DNA from: Rossellomorea arthrocnemi
GTDB taxonomy: Bacteria > Bacillota > Bacilli > Bacillales > Bacillaceae_B
DNA length: 64,000 bases
Assembly (NCBI RefSeq): GCF_904424705.1
Contig: NZ_CAJGBF010000011.1
Location: forward strand, 62,001-126,000
Direction of reading: 5' to 3'
Shown: piece after piece, positions 42,365 to 52,122 of the stretch
Position numbering within the stretch: the stretch's first letter is position 1
How the letters are laid out: each line of letters opens with the position of its first letter
The notes under the pieces: model-generated
Told to the model about the DNA's origin: nothing
Databases searched by the model: none
The model's input: only the letters and a program-made list of their open reading frames with translations
Translations under genes and position numbers: made by a program

Positions 42365-42763
42365 ATGCAAATTCGTATTGGAGAACTGGCGGAAAAGTGT
42401 AGCGTTAACAAGGAGACCATACGATATTATGAACGGTTAGGATTAATTCTAAAGCCAGATCGTACTGAAAATGGATACCGAATGTATTCTGAACAAACCA
42501 TCGATCGATTGAGTTTTATAAAACGGATGCAGGAACTGGGATTTACCTTATATGAAATTGATAAATTGCTAGGGGTAGTCGATCGTGACGAAACCAAGTG
42601 CCGTGATATGTATGATTTCACTATTCTTAAGATAGAGGACATCCAGTGTAAAATTGAAGATCTTAAGAGAATTGAACGAATACTGGTGGATCTTAAAGAA
42701 AGATGTCCCGAAAACAAAGATATTTACGAATGTCCTATTATTGAAACACTGATGAAAAAATAA
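42365..42763 (+). CDS. merR: MerR, mercury-responsive activator/repressor
   Basis: 132 aa. N-terminal MerR helix-turn-helix (IGELAEKCSVNKETIRYYER), long dimerisation helix, and mercury-binding Cys79, Cys114 and Cys123, the same residue numbers as in Bacillus MerR of RC607. It sits just downstream of its own operator and is transcribed with merE-like and merA, which is the Gram-positive arrangement. Confidence 0.95.
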   Translation: MQIRIGELAEKCSVNKETIRYYERLGLILKPDRTENGYRMYSEQTIDRLSFIKRMQELGFTLYEIDKLLGVVDRDETKCRDMYDFTILKIEDIQCKIEDLKRIERILVDLKERCPENKDIYECPIIETLMKK

Positions 42764-42775
42764 AAGGTGAAACGG

Positions 42776-43042
42776 ATGAAAAATACACTAAAAAGCACAG
42801 GTTGGTTTCTTGTCACTCTAATCACATGCCCCTGCCATCTGGTTTTATAGCTTCCAATATTTGCAGGAACAGCATTGGCATCGTACTTCACGGAATATAA
42901 AGATATTTTTTTCGTCATGATAGGTCTGGTGTTTGTTTATGCTCTTTTCATGGGTTGGAGGAAACTTGATCCACAAACTAAAAAGGAAACAAAGAAAGAA
43001 AGGACAACGAAACAAGATAATTGTAGCATGGAGGAATATTAA
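42776..43042 (+). pseudogene. MerE/MerT-like mercury transporter gene with an in-frame amber codon
   Basis: 88 codons from ATG 42776 (AGGTGAAACGG upstream) to TAA 43040, all in one frame except TAG at codon 25 (42848-42850). Before it: GWFLVTLITCPCHLVL, with the vicinal CPC mercury-binding cysteines; after it: LPIFAGTALASYFTEYKDIF and a second membrane helix, then a basic tail. TTA TAG CTT could come from one substitution. If truly broken, mercury uptake to MerA would lack this carrier. Otherwise a sequencing error. Confidence 0.8.
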
Positions 43043-43043
43043 T

Positions 43044-44684
43044 ATGAAAAAGTATCGAGTAGACGTTCAAGGGATGACCTGCACGGGCTGTGAAAAGCAT
43101 GTGGCTGTTGCTCTAGAAGACATGGGTGCAAGAGGGGTTGATGTAGATTCCTGCCGTGGTGAAGCTGTATTTGAGCTGCCGAATGGCTTAGAGGTTGAAA
43201 CAGCGAAAAAAGCGATCACTGATGCGAAATATCAACCAGGAAAAGGAGAAGAAGTACAATCGCAAGAAATGGTACAGTTAGGTAATGAAGCTGAGTATGA
43301 TCTATTTATCATAGGCTCTGGCGGGGCAGCTTTTTCTGCAGCAATCAAAGCTGTCGAAAAAGGGGCGAGGGTCGCTATGGCTGAAAGAGGTACCATTGGA
43401 GGTACTTGTGTAAATATTGGATGTGTTCCTTCAAAAACAATGCTTCGTGCAGGTGAAATCAACCATCTTTCAGGCAGAAATCCATTTGCTGGTTTAAATA
43501 CAAGTGCTGAAGCTATAAATATGGAAGAGCTAACAAATCAAAAAGAAGAACTTGTTCAAGAGATGCGGCAACAAAAGTATGTCGATCTCATTGATGATTA
43601 CGGTTTTGAATTAATAAAAGGAGAGGCGACTTTTATTGATGAAAAAACGGTTGAAGTCAATAGAAAGAAATACACAGCTAACAAGTTTCTGATTTCAACA
43701 GGTGCGTCCCCATCAGTACCGAATATTCCAGGACTAAAAGATGTGGGCTTTCTTACCAGTACAACTGCATTAGAGTTAAAAAAAGTTCCGAAAAAGTTTG
43801 CCGTGATCGGATCTGGTTATATCGCCATGGAATTAGGACAGTTATTCAATAATCTGGGATCCAAAGTTACTTTGATGCAGAGAAGTGAACGACTCCTTAG
43901 AGAATACGATCCAGAAATTTCAGAAGCTATGAATCAAGCTTTAACTAACCAGGGTATTCAGTTCATCACTAGTGTCACGTATAAAAAGGTGGAGCAAGAC
44001 GGCTCAACAAAAAAAATTTTTATTGAAGTGGATGGTAAAGAGCAGGTGATTCAAGCTGATGAGGTACTGGTTGCTACAGGTAGAAGACCGAATACAAGCT
44101 CACTTAATCTACAGGCAGCAAATGTCCAAGTAGGTGAAAAAGGGGAAGTCATTGTTAATGATTACTTGGAGACAAGCAATCCAAACATCTATGCGGCAGG
44201 CGATGTCACACTAGGACCACAATTTGTCTATGTGGCTGCTTATGAAGGCGGAATCGTAGTTGAAAACGCACTTAGCGATGTGCGGAAAGAAGTGGATCTC
44301 AGGTTTGTACCCGGAGTAACCTTCACAAATCCCTCTATTGCTACAGTGGGTTTAACCGAAAAGCAAGCAAAAGATAAAGGGTATGATGTGAAGAGTTCTA
44401 TTCTTCCATTAGATAGTGTTCCGAGGGCACTTGTCAACCGTGAAACAGATGGGGTAATCAAATTGATCGTTGATAATAAGACCCAGAAAATATTAGGGGC
44501 TCATGTTGTTTCTGAAACCGCCGGGGAAGTAATTTATGGTGCAACTTTGGCTGTCCAATTTGGATTAACAGCAGAAGATTTAAAAAACACGATGGCTCCT
44601 TACCTAACGATGGCTGAAGGATTAAAGCTTGCTGCATTAACTTTGGATAAAGACGTAAATAAGCTGTCCTGTTGTGCAGGGTAA
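43044..44684 (+). CDS. merA: Mercuric reductase MerA
   Basis: 546 aa from ATG 43044 (GGAGGAATATTA upstream). N-terminal NmerA domain with [10 protein letters not shown] (Cys13, Cys16), FAD-binding [10 protein letters not shown], redox pair Cys122/Cys127 ([16 protein letters not shown]), NADPH domain [14 protein letters not shown], and the C-terminal Cys543-Cys544 (LSCCAG) that hands Hg(II) to the active site of the partner subunit. Reduces Hg(II) to volatile Hg(0) with NADPH in the cytosol. Complete. Confidence 0.97.
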   Translation: MKKYRVDVQGMTCTGCEKHVAVALEDMGARGVDVDSCRGEAVFELPNGLEVETAKKAITDAKYQPGKGEEVQSQEMVQLGNEAEYDLFIIGSGGAAFSAAIKAVEKGARVAMAERGTIGGTCVNIGCVPSKTMLRAGEINHLSGRNPFAGLNTSAEAINMEELTNQKEELVQEMRQQKYVDLIDDYGFELIKGEATFIDEKTVEVNRKKYTANKFLISTGASPSVPNIPGLKDVGFLTSTTALELKKVPKKFAVIGSGYIAMELGQLFNNLGSKVTLMQRSERLLREYDPEISEAMNQALTNQGIQFITSVTYKKVEQDGSTKKIFIEVDGKEQVIQADEVLVATGRRPNTSSLNLQAANVQVGEKGEVIVNDYLETSNPNIYAAGDVTLGPQFVYVAAYEGGIVVENALSDVRKEVDLRFVPGVTFTNPSIATVGLTEKQAKDKGYDVKSSILPLDSVPRALVNRETDGVIKLIVDNKTQKILGAHVVSETAGEVIYGATLAVQFGLTAEDLKNTMAPYLTMAEGLKLAALTLDKDVNKLSCCAG

Positions 44685-44889
44685 ACAATACTTGTACCAA
44701 ATATTTATGACTCACGGGTTTATTTAGATGACGAGTATCTCTTTAATAATGAGAAGGATACTCGGATAATCGTTTCTTTTATTGCTTTATAAAAACATGT
44801 CAGAAATTACAACCATGGAGAAGGTACAGGGTTTAAGTAATCAATCGAAAAGGAAAACTAAAAACAAAAATATGTTGAGGAGGCTAAAA

Positions 44890-46236
44890 ATGACGAAAAA
44901 CTATGATCTCATTGTAATTGGTTCCGGTTCCGGAGGCTCCGTTACAGCTTCGAAATGCAATAATGCAGGGTGGCGTGTAGCTATGGTGGATGAAAAACCC
45001 TTTGGCGGCACATGTGCATTAAGAGGATGTGACCCTAAAAAAGTATTACATGGAGTTGCAGAGTTAATTGATTGGATCGAACGAATGCAGAAAAATGGTG
45101 TTAAGTCAGAGGCAAAAATTGATTGGGAAGAACTGATGACTTTTAAACGTACATTTACAGAACCAGTTCCTGAAAAGAAAGAACAGGCACTAAATAAAAA
45201 AGGAATTGATACGTATCATGGTAAGGCATCCTTTCTTAATGAGCATCAAATAGATGTAAATGGAGATGTTTTGGAAGCGAAATATATACTGATCGCAAGT
45301 GGTGCAATGCCGACCCCTTTGCAAATAGAGGGAGAGGAACACCTTACTTACAGCGATGAATTTTTAGAGTTGGATGAGTTACCTCGTAAAATCGTATTTG
45401 TCGGTGGAGGATATATATCGTTTGAGTTTGCACATATCGCTGCACGTGCAGGTTCCGATGTTCACATCGTCCATCGAGGCGAAAGACCATTAGAAAATTT
45501 CGATAGAGATCTTGTCGATATCTTGTTGCAAAAATCAAAGGATATCGGAGTACAAGTACACTTGGAACATTCGGTAGAATCCATCGAAAAAAAAGAAGAT
45601 AGGCTCATCATACATGCAAAAAAAGATGAGGAAGTTGTTCAGTTTCAAGCAGACCTTGCAGTCCATGGTGCCGGACGTGTCCCAGCTTTAGACATGGATC
45701 TTGAAAAGGGGAACGTGGAGAAGAAGAACGGTGGTGTCCACGTCAATGAATATTTACAAAGTGTAAGTAACCCTTATGTATATGCAGCTGGCGATGCTGC
45801 AACAACAGAAGGATTACCTCTTACGCCTGTAGCCAGTATGGAATCTCATATTGTAGCGACGAATTTGTTAAAAGGAAACAGTAAGGAAGCTGTATACCCT
45901 CCATTACCATCGGTTGTATTCACACTACCTAAGTTGGCTATGGTAGGTATGACGGAAGATGGAGCCAAATCTACAAAGCGAAACATCGTTGTAAAATCAA
46001 AAAATATTTCAGATTGGTTTACGTATAAACGGACAAATGAAAAATTTGCTGCTTATAAATTGTTGATTGACGAAGATGAAGATCGAATTGTAGGTGCACA
46101 TTTAGTAGGTAATGAAGCAGATGAACTAATTAACCATTTTGCAACCGCAATTCATTTTGGTACTTCCACAAAAGAATTAAAACAGATAATTTACGCATAC
46201 CCTACAACAGCATCTGACATAGCGCACATGGTTTGA
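44890..46236 (+). CDS. Pyridine-nucleotide disulfide oxidoreductase (glutathione-reductase-like)
   Basis: 448 aa from ATG 44890 behind GGAGG; an upstream frame start at 44782 has no ribosome binding site. FAD motif IVIGSGSGGSVTASK, redox Cys pair in GGTCALRGCDPKK, NAD(P) motif FVGGGYISFEFAHI, and YAAGDAA. The C terminus lacks the MerA Cys-Cys and the His-Glu of classical glutathione reductases is not obvious. The substrate may be a low-molecular-weight disulfide or a metal complex. Separate from merA by a hairpin region at 44729-44757. Confidence 0.85.
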   Translation: MTKNYDLIVIGSGSGGSVTASKCNNAGWRVAMVDEKPFGGTCALRGCDPKKVLHGVAELIDWIERMQKNGVKSEAKIDWEELMTFKRTFTEPVPEKKEQALNKKGIDTYHGKASFLNEHQIDVNGDVLEAKYILIASGAMPTPLQIEGEEHLTYSDEFLELDELPRKIVFVGGGYISFEFAHIAARAGSDVHIVHRGERPLENFDRDLVDILLQKSKDIGVQVHLEHSVESIEKKEDRLIIHAKKDEEVVQFQADLAVHGAGRVPALDMDLEKGNVEKKNGGVHVNEYLQSVSNPYVYAAGDAATTEGLPLTPVASMESHIVATNLLKGNSKEAVYPPLPSVVFTLPKLAMVGMTEDGAKSTKRNIVVKSKNISDWFTYKRTNEKFAAYKLLIDEDEDRIVGAHLVGNEADELINHFATAIHFGTSTKELKQIIYAYPTTASDIAHMV

Positions 46237-46248
46237 TTTCTATCTAAA

Positions 46249-46276
46249 ACTGCCGAAAATTTCGGCGGTTTTTTTA
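46249..46276 (+). terminator. Terminator after the disulfide oxidoreductase
   Basis: CTGCCGAAA and TTTCGGCGG pair, then seven T residues. Confidence 0.9.
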
Positions 46277-46516
46277 CTTGACGATCCTTTCTCTTATAAA
46301 ACGCTGGAATGCAAATTCTTTTGCTGAACACAAATATCAATTGACCAGATATCTCCGGTAAGCTTTACGGTTTATACCCACAAAATATGCACTATCCATG
46401 CAAATGAAAAAATATCTTTTTACGAGCGATAAAAAATTATTTATCCGTTTACTGGCATGATAAATGGATATAGTAATTATGTAACAAATAACTCAAACCC
46501 AAAGGAGGAATGTAAG

Positions 46517-46843
46517 ATGTCACATGAAAGGTACCAATCTGCTATCAAATCGCTGCATGAGTGTATGGAAGCTTGTAATCATTGCTATGATGCTTGTTTA
46601 AAGGAAGAAGATATCAATATGATGAAAGAGTGCATTCGGTTAGATCGAGAATGCGCGGATATGTGTGCATACTTAGAACAATCCCTAGTGAGAGGGACAC
46701 CATTCGCATCTGAACTGGCTCAAGTGTGTGCGAAGATTTGTGAAACGTGTGGAGAAGAATGTAAGAAACATGATCATGATCATTGTCAAGAATGTGCAGA
46801 TGCCTGCTTTAATTGTGCAGAAGAGTGTAAAAAAATCGCTTAA
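46517..46843 (+). CDS. Cys-rich four-helix-bundle copper storage protein (DUF326/Csp-like)
   Basis: 108 aa from ATG 46517 with AAAGGAGG upstream. Sixteen cysteines spaced as CxxxC or CxxC along helices (CMEACNHCYDAC, CADMC, CAKICETCGEEC, CQECADACFNCAEEC), the pattern of Csp-type proteins that fill a helical bundle with Cu(I). No signal peptide, so cytosolic (Csp3-like). A DHDH segment adds possible ligands. Monocistronic between two terminators; a sink for copper or similar metal. Confidence 0.88.
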   Translation: MSHERYQSAIKSLHECMEACNHCYDACLKEEDINMMKECIRLDRECADMCAYLEQSLVRGTPFASELAQVCAKICETCGEECKKHDHDHCQECADACFNCAEECKKIA

Positions 46844-46847
46844 ACCT

Positions 46848-46884
46848 AAACAGGGGAGACAGTTCAAATGTCTCCCCTGTTTTA
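46848..46884 (+). terminator. Terminator after the Csp-like gene
   Basis: AAACAGGGGAGAC and GTCTCCCCTGTTT pair, followed by TA. Confidence 0.9.
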
Positions 46885-47052
46885 TGTTCAACAATTAAAT
46901 AAAATATGAAATCAAAATGAGAAACGATATTTTGACTTTTCAAGTGAATGCTTATCCTTAATACATATGCGTTTTTTTGTTTTGCATAAATTATTCATAT
47001 TTTCAGGGAAAGATATAGGTATGGGAGAAAATAATGTTAGGAGTGGTGAAAA

Positions 47053-48498
47053 CTGACGACAAACATTGAAGGGAAAAAGGTTCAAGAAGCAGATACTAAC
47101 AGAAAAAAGATAAAGCTGATCCTTCTACTCGCACTACCCGCAGTTGTGGAGAACTTTTTTCAGACTATCTTAGGTTTTGTTGATACGTACTTTGTTTCGA
47201 AATTGGGCCTAATACAAGTATCGGCTGTAGGGGTAACAAATGCTATACTCGCTATATATTTCGCTCTATTCATGGCCCTTGGGGTCGCGGCTAATGTATA
47301 TATTGCTAACTTTATAGGTGCCAATAAAATAGAGAAGGCACGGCACATTGCACAACAATCAATTATTGTAACGATTGTTGTGGGTATAATCACTGGAATT
47401 ATTACTATATTTTTTGCAGAGCCGTTGCTTAAATTAATGGGGATTGAGAGCAATGTACTGGATGCAGGGGTGACATATTTTAGGATTGTTGCCATTCCAT
47501 CTGTATTTATGGCCTTGATGTTCGTTTTGAGTGCTATTCTCAGGGGGGCAGGCGACACAAAGTCCCCGATGAAGACGAGTATTATCATCAACATTGTGAA
47601 TGCGTTACTGGATTACGTTTTTATCTTTGGTTTTTGGGTCATACCTGAAATGGGAATAGTCGGTGCAGCAACTGCTACAGTCGTAGCACGTGCACTAGGA
47701 ACTTTTATACTATTTCGCTATACTCAAAAAAATACTTCATTAACTTTCAAAAAAGAATATTGGAAAGTAGATCCTGTTCATTTAAAAGAGCTGTTTATCC
47801 TAGGGACTCCCGCAGCAGGAGAACGATTGATTATGAGGGCAGGTCAAATTGTTTATTTTGGATTTGTTGTGGCTCTTGGAACCAATGTATTCGCAGCTCA
47901 TCAGATTGCTGGTAACATTGAAGTCTTCTCTTACATGATCGGGTTTGGATTTGCCACAGCAGCAACGATTCTGGTAGGTCAGCAGGTTGGAGCCGGTAAG
48001 TTTGATGAAGCGAAAACATATGCAAAACTGTGTGTGTTTTTAGCAGTTGGAAGTATGGCTGTCTTTGGTCTCATATTATTTAGCTTAGGCGGATGGGCAG
48101 GCAGTTTATTTACAGAAGACAAAGTAGTGATCGGAAACATTGGAACAGCATTGAAAGTCTCAGGAGTGTTTCAGCCATTTTTGGCAGTTGTCCTTGTTTT
48201 AACAGGTGCCTTTCAAGGAGCGAATAATACAAAATTTCCTATGTATTTAACAGGAATCGGTATGTGGGCTATCCGAACGTTACTTGTTTATGTATTGGGC
48301 ATTCAGCTTGGATGGGGGCTGCTAGGTGTCTGGATGGCGATTGGTTTGGATATTGCCTTTAGAGCCGTCGTACTAACCCTACAATTTCATCGTGACAAGT
48401 GGATTGTGGTGAAAGTGGAGCCGGAAGAAGACCCAGAATCTCATTGCCACCCTCAAACATCGAAGGAGAATATGTCAGCGTGTGTGAATAACTACTAA
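47053..48498 (+). CDS. MATE-family efflux transporter, probable CTG start
   Basis: About 481 aa, twelve membrane helices. MATE signatures: LPAVVENFFQTILGFVDTYF in helix 1 and the matching repeat at FILGTPAAGERLIMRAGQIV in the second half. The first GTG (47146) would remove part of helix 1. Upstream the frame is open to 47050, and a CTG at 47053 has AGGAG at ideal distance, so translation probably starts there. MATE pumps export cationic drugs or organic compounds with Na or H. The C terminus carries HCHPQ and Cys residues, an oddity for the family. Confidence 0.88.
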   Translation: MTTNIEGKKVQEADTNRKKIKLILLLALPAVVENFFQTILGFVDTYFVSKLGLIQVSAVGVTNAILAIYFALFMALGVAANVYIANFIGANKIEKARHIAQQSIIVTIVVGIITGIITIFFAEPLLKLMGIESNVLDAGVTYFRIVAIPSVFMALMFVLSAILRGAGDTKSPMKTSIIINIVNALLDYVFIFGFWVIPEMGIVGAATATVVARALGTFILFRYTQKNTSLTFKKEYWKVDPVHLKELFILGTPAAGERLIMRAGQIVYFGFVVALGTNVFAAHQIAGNIEVFSYMIGFGFATAATILVGQQVGAGKFDEAKTYAKLCVFLAVGSMAVFGLILFSLGGWAGSLFTEDKVVIGNIGTALKVSGVFQPFLAVVLVLTGAFQGANNTKFPMYLTGIGMWAIRTLLVYVLGIQLGWGLLGVWMAIGLDIAFRAVVLTLQFHRDKWIVVKVEPEEDPESHCHPQTSKENMSACVNNY

Positions 48499-48533
48499 AA
48501 AAAGATGGAGCGATACTTGGCTCCATCTTTTTT
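48499..48533. terminator. Bidirectional terminator after the MATE gene
   Basis: AAAAAGATGGAGC and GCTCCATCTTTTT pair; A- and T-runs on both sides. Confidence 0.9.
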
Positions 48534-48544
48534 TATTTCATGAT

Positions 48545-49666
48545 TTAGTGGTGTCCCCCGTCACTTTCTGCAACGATTTCAAGCTTGTTATCGATTATCC
48601 CCTGGGTTTCATAAGAGATGGTTTCAATACTCCCCATTAAATAGGAATGATTATATGGACCTTCTTGGGGACTATCTTGAAAAGTAGGTTTAATCTTTGC
48701 AAGAAAATGATAAACAGAGTCCTCCAGTTTACCTTGGTCCAGCCAAATTAGCGGACAATGCTTTCCCAGGTGGGAAAATGGAGCTGTAGTAATGGCCAAT
48801 TCAGGCTGGGAAGTTGAGATGAAGGAAAGCCCCCTCCCTGGCTTGTCGATACCCCATCCAAAACCACTATCCTGGTCTTTAAACATTGTGAATTCAATTG
48901 AGACTTCGACGGGATTATCTCCTGGAATTCTAGTAACGCTACCATATGTGCTCAGTTCTTCTTCTACGTGTTTAGAAATTATTTTTTCAGGCCCTACAAT
49001 ATAAATATTTGGATTCTTTCTTTTCTTAAGGGCTTTAATTGTTTCTAATGGAACGCCATTCGTTTCTACATATAAAATGGGCTCAGGCATATGAGCAATC
49101 CAATAACCAGCTACTAGAGAAAAAAGCTTTGCATGATCCTCGGAGGATACAACGAGGATATTTTCAGGATACTCATCTGTCAATCTTGCATATTCCTCAT
49201 CGACTTTAAAAGCAAACTGAGCAGCCGTCTCTGCTGTTAACGATTTAACTTTATAAGAAGCCAATTGTTCATTCACATGATCAGTAATGTCTCCCATAAC
49301 CATAATTTGAATCCCTTCAGAATTTCCTTTAGGTTGTAGTCTGTCGATTTCATTAAGTACTTCTTCCGATACACCTTCCGAGTCAAAATGAAAAACAGGT
49401 CCGTTATTTGGGTGATGAATAAAATTTACCGAGGCCAAGCCAATACTCCACGATTTATTCGGGAAAAGAATAACCGTGCCAGGTCTCGTTTCATCATGTG
49501 TGGCCGGCCAGATCATCTGGGAAGTATAGATTGCAGCCTCCAGCGTATTATCTGTATTTAGTCTCGAGACATTTTTCGTATCATATGTCTTAAGATTAAC
49601 CACTGCGCGATCATTATAATTATTTGGTTTACTGGCAAACTCTTCTAATTGTTTATGTGTTTTCAT
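48545..49666 (-). CDS. Cell-wall-binding-repeat-2-like protein without signal peptide
   Basis: 373 aa, ATG behind TAGGAGG. Near residues 220-262 it reads NPNIYIVGPEKIISKHVEEE...VTRIPGDNPVEVSI, the repeat form of PF04122 (cell wall binding repeat 2). Other copies are degenerate. No N-terminal signal sequence or membrane helix is visible, so either it acts in the cytosol or the repeat here has another role. The C terminus ends in a Gly/His tail (SDGGHH). Its relation to metal genes is positional only. Confidence 0.65.
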   Translation of the reverse strand: MKTHKQLEEFASKPNNYNDRAVVNLKTYDTKNVSRLNTDNTLEAAIYTSQMIWPATHDETRPGTVILFPNKSWSIGLASVNFIHHPNNGPVFHFDSEGVSEEVLNEIDRLQPKGNSEGIQIMVMGDITDHVNEQLASYKVKSLTAETAAQFAFKVDEEYARLTDEYPENILVVSSEDHAKLFSLVAGYWIAHMPEPILYVETNGVPLETIKALKKRKNPNIYIVGPEKIISKHVEEELSTYGSVTRIPGDNPVEVSIEFTMFKDQDSGFGWGIDKPGRGLSFISTSQPELAITTAPFSHLGKHCPLIWLDQGKLEDSVYHFLAKIKPTFQDSPQEGPYNHSYLMGSIETISYETQGIIDNKLEIVAESDGGHH

Positions 49667-49881
49667 CGAATCCTCCTAAAAATATAAGATGTAATTAGAT
49701 ATTTCCCCAAATAATTTGCAGATTGTATGCAGACCAATGGATTCAAAATTTACTCGATGAATTTATTCGTGTGAGTATTTTTTTGATTAACTGATTACGT
49801 AAAATGTAATAAGTAAGAAAGGAGCTTTAAGTGTGGGGAAAAGTTTAATTACATTGCTATCGAAACAGCTATCTAATACAA

Positions 49882-49910
49882 AAAAGAACCCCTTAGAAGA
49901 GGTTCTTTAA
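49882..49910. terminator. Terminator downstream of the cupredoxin gene
   Basis: AAAGAACCCCT and AGAGGTTCTTT pair; A- and T-rich on both sides. Confidence 0.8.
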
Positions 49911-49917
49911 ATATATA

Positions 49918-50579
49918 TTAAGTTACGATCAGTAAACCGGTCATACCTTTTTCTTTATGCCCAGGGATGGTGCAGAAAAATCATATACCCCTTTTTCAGC
50001 AGAATGAAATTCTAGTTGATTTGAACTGTTTACTTGAGCATGAAGATGGAATGATTTATTAGATTGAGAAGAGTGGTCGGGCCCGCCACCAGGTGAATCA
50101 GTAAAATTAGCTGTAATTCCTTTAATTTCAATATCGTGCTCTACTTGATCGTCGTTTTGCAACACAATTCTGACAGTTGTGCCTTTTGCCACAGTTAAGG
50201 TGGATGGCTGATAGCGCATATCGGATGCAATGATGTTGATTGTGTGTATTCCTTCATGCTGGTTTGAACTGTTATGAATATATTGCGATTGATGCCCCGT
50301 CTGTTCTTTAGGTGAGTCTGCATAGGGCATAGTTGCAGATTTAAAAATTAGTTCACCAGAAACCAAAAATATAAGGAAGGTGACAAAGACAATCAAAGGC
50401 TTAAATAGCCATTTCTTCGTAATTAAGTATTGGTCAGGTTTGGCTCGCAGAAAAATAAAAAATAGAAATATAGAACTTAACGAAAGCACAGACAAAATTT
50501 TCAAAATCACAATAGATTCGTTAGGAGAAATCATTTCTCCAAAAATTGCTCCCATCATGCCACCCATCAAACCTGCCAT
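49918..50579 (-). pseudogene. Membrane-anchored cupredoxin with a frameshift before the copper ligands
   Basis: N-terminal part has four membrane helices (MAGLMGGMMGAIFGEM...), then an outward cupredoxin domain (INIIASDMRYQPSTLTVAKG, DQVEHDIEIKG). The annotated frame ends SAPSLGIKKKV at 49941. Adding one T to the T-run read from about 49977-49981 gives YDFFCTIPGHKEKGMTGLLIV to TAA at 49918, restoring the type 1 copper Cys, His and Met. So a single-base deletion removes the metal site, unless it is a sequencing error. The start overlaps the upstream gene's stop by one base. Confidence 0.8.
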
Positions 50580-50857
50580 TAAACCTTCGATGGAAGATAA
50601 TGACTATGAATGACTCCAATCATCAGTCCGACAGTACCTCCTATCCCAATAGATAATAAAGTGGTATAGAATAAATCCCCTTGGTATAGTGCGCCGAACA
50701 TTACTCCCAGCGTCAATCCAATACACATTCCTGTATACATGGAAATCATCATGTATGACATGGAAAGTAACCGTTCTTTAAATATTTTACCCATAATTAT
50801 ACAAACCAAGACTAAGAGTAAAAGAGTGAAAGAAATAAATAGTTGATATGGTTGAAT
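50579..50857 (-). CDS. Small membrane protein upstream of the cupredoxin
   Basis: The frame ends at 50579, sharing a base with the next ATG (TAATG). Starts: TTG 50809 without a ribosome binding site, or ATT 50857 preceded by AAAGGCGGAG at good distance, giving MQPYQLFISFTLLLLV as a first membrane helix. Two more helices follow (TGMCIGLTLGVMFGALY; LLSIGIGGTVGLMIGVI). Glycine-zipper-like. Probably works with the membrane-anchored cupredoxin. The non-canonical ATT start is inference. Confidence 0.55.
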   Translation of the reverse strand: MQPYQLFISFTLLLLVLVCIIMGKIFKERLLSMSYMMISMYTGMCIGLTLGVMFGALYQGDLFYTTLLSIGIGGTVGLMIGVIHSHYLPSKV

Positions 50858-51467
50858 CGTTATCTCCGCCTTTGTTTGCTTACATGATATGAGAAGAAAA
50901 GACAGACCATTCCTAAGTTACCTTTAAAATATAATTTGCATTAAATTCAGTACTTTCAAAAATGTAGGTGTATAGATACACTATTTTAAACTTAATAACT
51001 CATGGCTTCATTTTAAATTAACCATGACTTAGACGATGGTAGCTACAAAGCATTTTCAAATACAAGCCAACCAGCAAAAATATCATAGTGTAACCATACC
51101 CTTAAATATAGGGGAAGAGGGGTGAAAGCAGTTATTATTTTAAGCTGGTAGAAAGTGAAAATTTTCTTTAAAGAGCGGTATACATCAAGTATTATTAATT
51201 TCAAGGGCTTTAAGAAGCAGTGAAGTTACACTTTGATTTGATCGGGAAAGTACCCGAGCAATTCTTTTGAACCCTTGTCCGTGTGGTTATCTTGGATCCA
51301 CATAAGGAGAATATCTTCATGTTCATCTATTAGAGGTAGAAGTACCTGTCTTTGCAACAAGTTTTTGCTGAATCATGAATTTATAAAGTTTGGTGGAATT
51401 TAAGTTTGATTGAATTGAATTCATTGGACTTTCAGGAATAAGTAATATGTGAGCTAATTAAGAAGGA
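50858..51467. other. Intergenic region with a ComM-like remnant
   Basis: About 600 bases with no intact gene. At about 51258-51305 one frame reads AILLNPCPCGYLGST then stop, and a shifted frame reads HLLEVEVPVF at 51320-51350. These match the NPCPCGY...DIHVEVP stretch of ComM/YifB magnesium-chelatase-like ATPases, so it is probably a decayed fragment of that gene. The remainder is AT-rich without recognisable features. Confidence 0.45.
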
Positions 51468-52067
51468 ATGAAGAATAATATGGAATGGTTGTCGCAACTT
51501 TGTGTTATCGTTATAGATGAATTTCTAAAGGAGAATTTATTCTTAACTGCTTTATTCAGTATAGCCATAAATATTTTTATAAGCGTTATTGGTGTAATAC
51601 CAACCTTTTTTATAACAGCAATGAATATAACTCTGTTTGGTCTAAAAACAGGAATCGTAGTATCAATCCTGGGTGAATCTTTAGGAGCTATAATCAGCTT
51701 TATATTGTATAGAAAAGGGATTTCAGCTTCAAAACTTGATAGAGTAACAAGAAACAAATATTTTGTTAAATTAAAAAATGCTCAGGGGAATGAGTGGATA
51801 TTCTTGTTGTTTGCATTTAGAATTGTACCATTTATTCCTTCGAGTGTGGTAACCGTGGCTGCATCTTTCAGCAACATTCATATTTTGGCATTTTCGATAA
51901 TCAGCACCATTGGGAAAATTCCAGCTCTTTTATTGGAAGCGTTAATTGTTATAAATGTAATTGAAGCATCGCAGGGAAGTTTGATTTTAATGGTTGCTGC
52001 TTCAGTAATGGTCCTAGGCTATTTAATTTTCAAGATGAAAAGAAATAAAAAAAGAAATAAGACATAA
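51468..52067 (+). CDS. TVP38/TMEM64 (VTT-domain) family membrane protein
   Basis: 199 aa; ATG 51480 is at a better distance from AGAAGGA than ATG 51468. Five or six membrane helices. The VTT-domain core is FAFRIVPFIPSSVVTVAASF followed by SIISTIGKIPALLLEALI. Family members act in membrane lipid handling or unknown transport. The C terminus is very basic (KMKRNKKRNKT). Followed by a strong terminator convergent with the multicopper oxidase. Confidence 0.8.
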   Translation: MKNNMEWLSQLCVIVIDEFLKENLFLTALFSIAINIFISVIGVIPTFFITAMNITLFGLKTGIVVSILGESLGAIISFILYRKGISASKLDRVTRNKYFVKLKNAQGNEWIFLLFAFRIVPFIPSSVVTVAASFSNIHILAFSIISTIGKIPALLLEALIVINVIEASQGSLILMVAASVMVLGYLIFKMKRNKKRNKT

Positions 52068-52103
52068 AGCCCTGTAGGTTATTCAAAAATACAGGGCTTT
52101 TAT
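52066..52103. terminator. Terminator between the TVP38 gene and the multicopper oxidase
   Basis: AAAGCCCTGTA and TACAGGGCTTT pair. Confidence 0.85.
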
Positions 52104-52122
52104 TAATCAGCAATCACACTTA

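Noticed and set aside
44729..44770. Hairpin after merA as a terminator
   Set aside because: ACGAGTATC/GATACTCG pairs well but is not followed by a convincing T-run, so it was not listed as a terminator.
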